From an uncultured Stenotrophomonas sp. (GTDB lineage: Bacteria > Pseudomonadota > Gammaproteobacteria > Xanthomonadales > Xanthomonadaceae), in assembly GCA_946223375.1 (NCBI GenBank), contig CAMICU010000080.1:1-14180 (forward strand): a stretch of DNA of 14,180 nucleotides, written 5' to 3'. The notes beneath the pieces are model-generated. The model was not told where the DNA came from, made no database searches, and saw only the letters and a program-made list of their open reading frames with translations. Shown here piece by piece: positions 13,156-14,180 of the stretch; the stretch's first letter is position 1, and each line of letters opens with the position of its first letter. A program made the position numbers and the translations under genes.

Positions 13156-14162
13156 ACGAAACAATGAGTGGTGAGATGAGCGCGGCCTTCCATATGGCCG
13201 ATGTACGCAACAAACGCATCACCCGCCGCCGCGCGGTCGCCGTCGGCGAGCTGCTGGCCGGTCCGGTGGCCTACCCGCTGATCGTCGAACGGCGCCTGCC
13301 CAAGGGCGACGCGATGGTGATGGCGGAGATCGCCGGGCTGCAGGGTGCCAAGCAGGCTTCGGCGCTGATGCCGCTGTGCCACCCGCTGGCGCTGGAGCTG
13401 GTCCGGGTCTACTGCGAGCCGGTACCGGAGCGCCACGCCATCCGGGTCTGGTGCGAATGTGCCAGCGAGGCCCGCACCGGCGTGGAGATGGAGGCGCTGG
13501 CCGGTGTCAATGCCGCCCTGCTGACCCTGTACGACCTGAGCAAGCCGGTCGAGCCGGCACTGGAGATCAGCGCCATCCGCCTGCTGTTCAAGGAGGGGGG
13601 CAAGAGCGGGTTGTGGCTGCATCCGCAGGGCATCAGCGATGCCGAACGCGCCCGCTTCCAACCGCGCGCGCCGAAGGGCCTGGAGGGCGTGCGCTGCGCG
13701 GTGGTGACGCTGAGCGACCGCGCCAGCCGCGGCGAGTACACCGACGAATCCGGGCCCCGACTGGTGCAGGGCCTGCAGGCGCTGGGCGGCGAGGTGATGA
13801 GCGAGCTGGTGCTGGCCGACGGCATCGAGCCGCTGGCCGGCCATCTGCGTGGCCTGGCCGCGGCCGGCACACGCCTTTGCCTGTGCACCGGTGGCACCGG
13901 GCTGGGGCCGCGCGACCTGACCCCCGAAGCACTGCATTCGCTGGGCGGCCGCGATGTGGACGGGCTGTCGCAGATGCTGCGCGCGCTCAGTGCCCAGCAC
14001 ACTCCGATGGCCTGGCTCAGCCGTGCCGCGGTGGTGCAGTTCGATGGCCTGCTGGTGTTCGCATTGCCGGGCAACCCGCGCGCCGCGGCGCAGTGCCTGG
14101 ACATCCTGGCGCCGGTGCTGGGCCATGCACTGGCGATGATCGACGGCGGCGGCCACGCATGA
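13152..14162 (+). CDS. moaCB: MoaCB, fused cyclic pyranopterin synthase and MoaB/MogA-like domain
   Basis: The 336-residue protein joins two enzymes. Residues about 12-160 are MoaC, which turns the MoaA product into cyclic pyranopterin monophosphate: K67 (GAKQ), H77 in LMPLCHPL, the ARTGVEMEAL block, and D128 and K131 in LYDLSKPVE are the expected active-site residues. Residues about 178-333 are a MoaB/MogA-type domain, the family that adenylylates molybdopterin: it has VVTLSDRASRGEYTDESGP, the glycine-rich CTGGTGLGPRDLTPEAL with catalytic D255, and ALPGNPRAA. Both halves look intact. The ATG at 13152 overlaps the moaA stop as ATGA; ATGs at 13164 and 13176 are alternatives that would remove only unconserved residues. 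The fusion is known in gammaproteobacteria; here it ties an early and a late step of the pathway in one chain. Confidence 0.95.
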   Translation: MNETMSGEMSAAFHMADVRNKRITRRRAVAVGELLAGPVAYPLIVERRLPKGDAMVMAEIAGLQGAKQASALMPLCHPLALELVRVYCEPVPERHAIRVWCECASEARTGVEMEALAGVNAALLTLYDLSKPVEPALEISAIRLLFKEGGKSGLWLHPQGISDAERARFQPRAPKGLEGVRCAVVTLSDRASRGEYTDESGPRLVQGLQALGGEVMSELVLADGIEPLAGHLRGLAAAGTRLCLCTGGTGLGPRDLTPEALHSLGGRDVDGLSQMLRALSAQHTPMAWLSRAAVVQFDGLLVFALPGNPRAAAQCLDILAPVLGHALAMIDGGGHA

Positions 14163-14180
14163 TCAGTTACGAACAGGCCC
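14159..14180 (+). CDS. moeA: Start of a third gene of the operon, probably MoeA
   Basis: An ATG overlaps the moaCB stop as ATGA and opens a frame reading MISYEQA up to the window edge. This resembles the usual MoeA start (MIS-x-EEA...). MoeA inserts molybdate into adenylylated molybdopterin, the step after MogA, so it fits the operon. With seven residues visible the name rests mostly on context. Confidence 0.55.

Noticed and set aside
12157..13164. 335-residue minus-strand frame opposite moaA
   Set aside because: It is an antisense shadow of a clear MoaA; the same holds for 13107-14156 opposite moaCB.

Overview
The window is high-GC chromosomal DNA that reads as Xanthomonadaceae, most likely Stenotrophomonas or a close relative. 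This rests on gene content: a lexA2-imuA-imuB-dnaE2 mutagenesis cassette, a fused moaCB gene beside moaA, and the overall protein style. It is an inference, not a database match. No CRISPR array, insertion sequence, prophage or integrase was seen.

Left part (1-2700): the 3' end of tex (S1 RNA-binding protein) is followed by a tRNA-Leu(CAA) on the minus strand with its own terminator. Then come, on the plus strand, a single-domain response-regulator receiver, a secreted four-cysteine protein of unknown function, and a tiny secreted six-cysteine peptide. A perfect inverted repeat sits directly in front of the peptide's ribosome binding site.

Middle left (2700-4320): a minus-strand group holds a GNAT acetyltransferase, two small unknown genes, and between those two a 44-residue single-pass membrane microprotein. 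The two small genes are paralogues of each other: they align without gaps and share an HRA-x-SAV...EQCE-x-L signature.

Centre (4545-10456): the four-gene SOS mutasome operon lexA2-imuA-imuB-dnaE2. The genes are tightly packed (6-bp gaps or short overlaps). A 24-bp perfect palindrome covers the lexA2 start codon. A TTGGCA/17 nt/TACATA promoter would start transcription almost on the ATG, so the operon is predicted to be self-repressed and to have a leaderless first gene. LexA2 would be cleaved after DNA damage. ImuA and the catalytically degenerate ImuB would then bring the DnaE2 polymerase to the sliding clamp for error-prone bypass.

Right part (10457-14180): a small AT-hook-like protein with two abutting palindromes upstream, then a three-helix membrane protein whose 3' end overlaps that of a convergent small conserved gene. 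Last is a molybdenum cofactor operon, moaA-moaCB-moeA (moeA only just begins), joined by ATGA overlaps. It is preceded by an FNR/Dnr-like box spaced as in a class II anaerobic promoter. This suggests that cofactor synthesis is induced for nitrate respiration or another molybdoenzyme under low oxygen.
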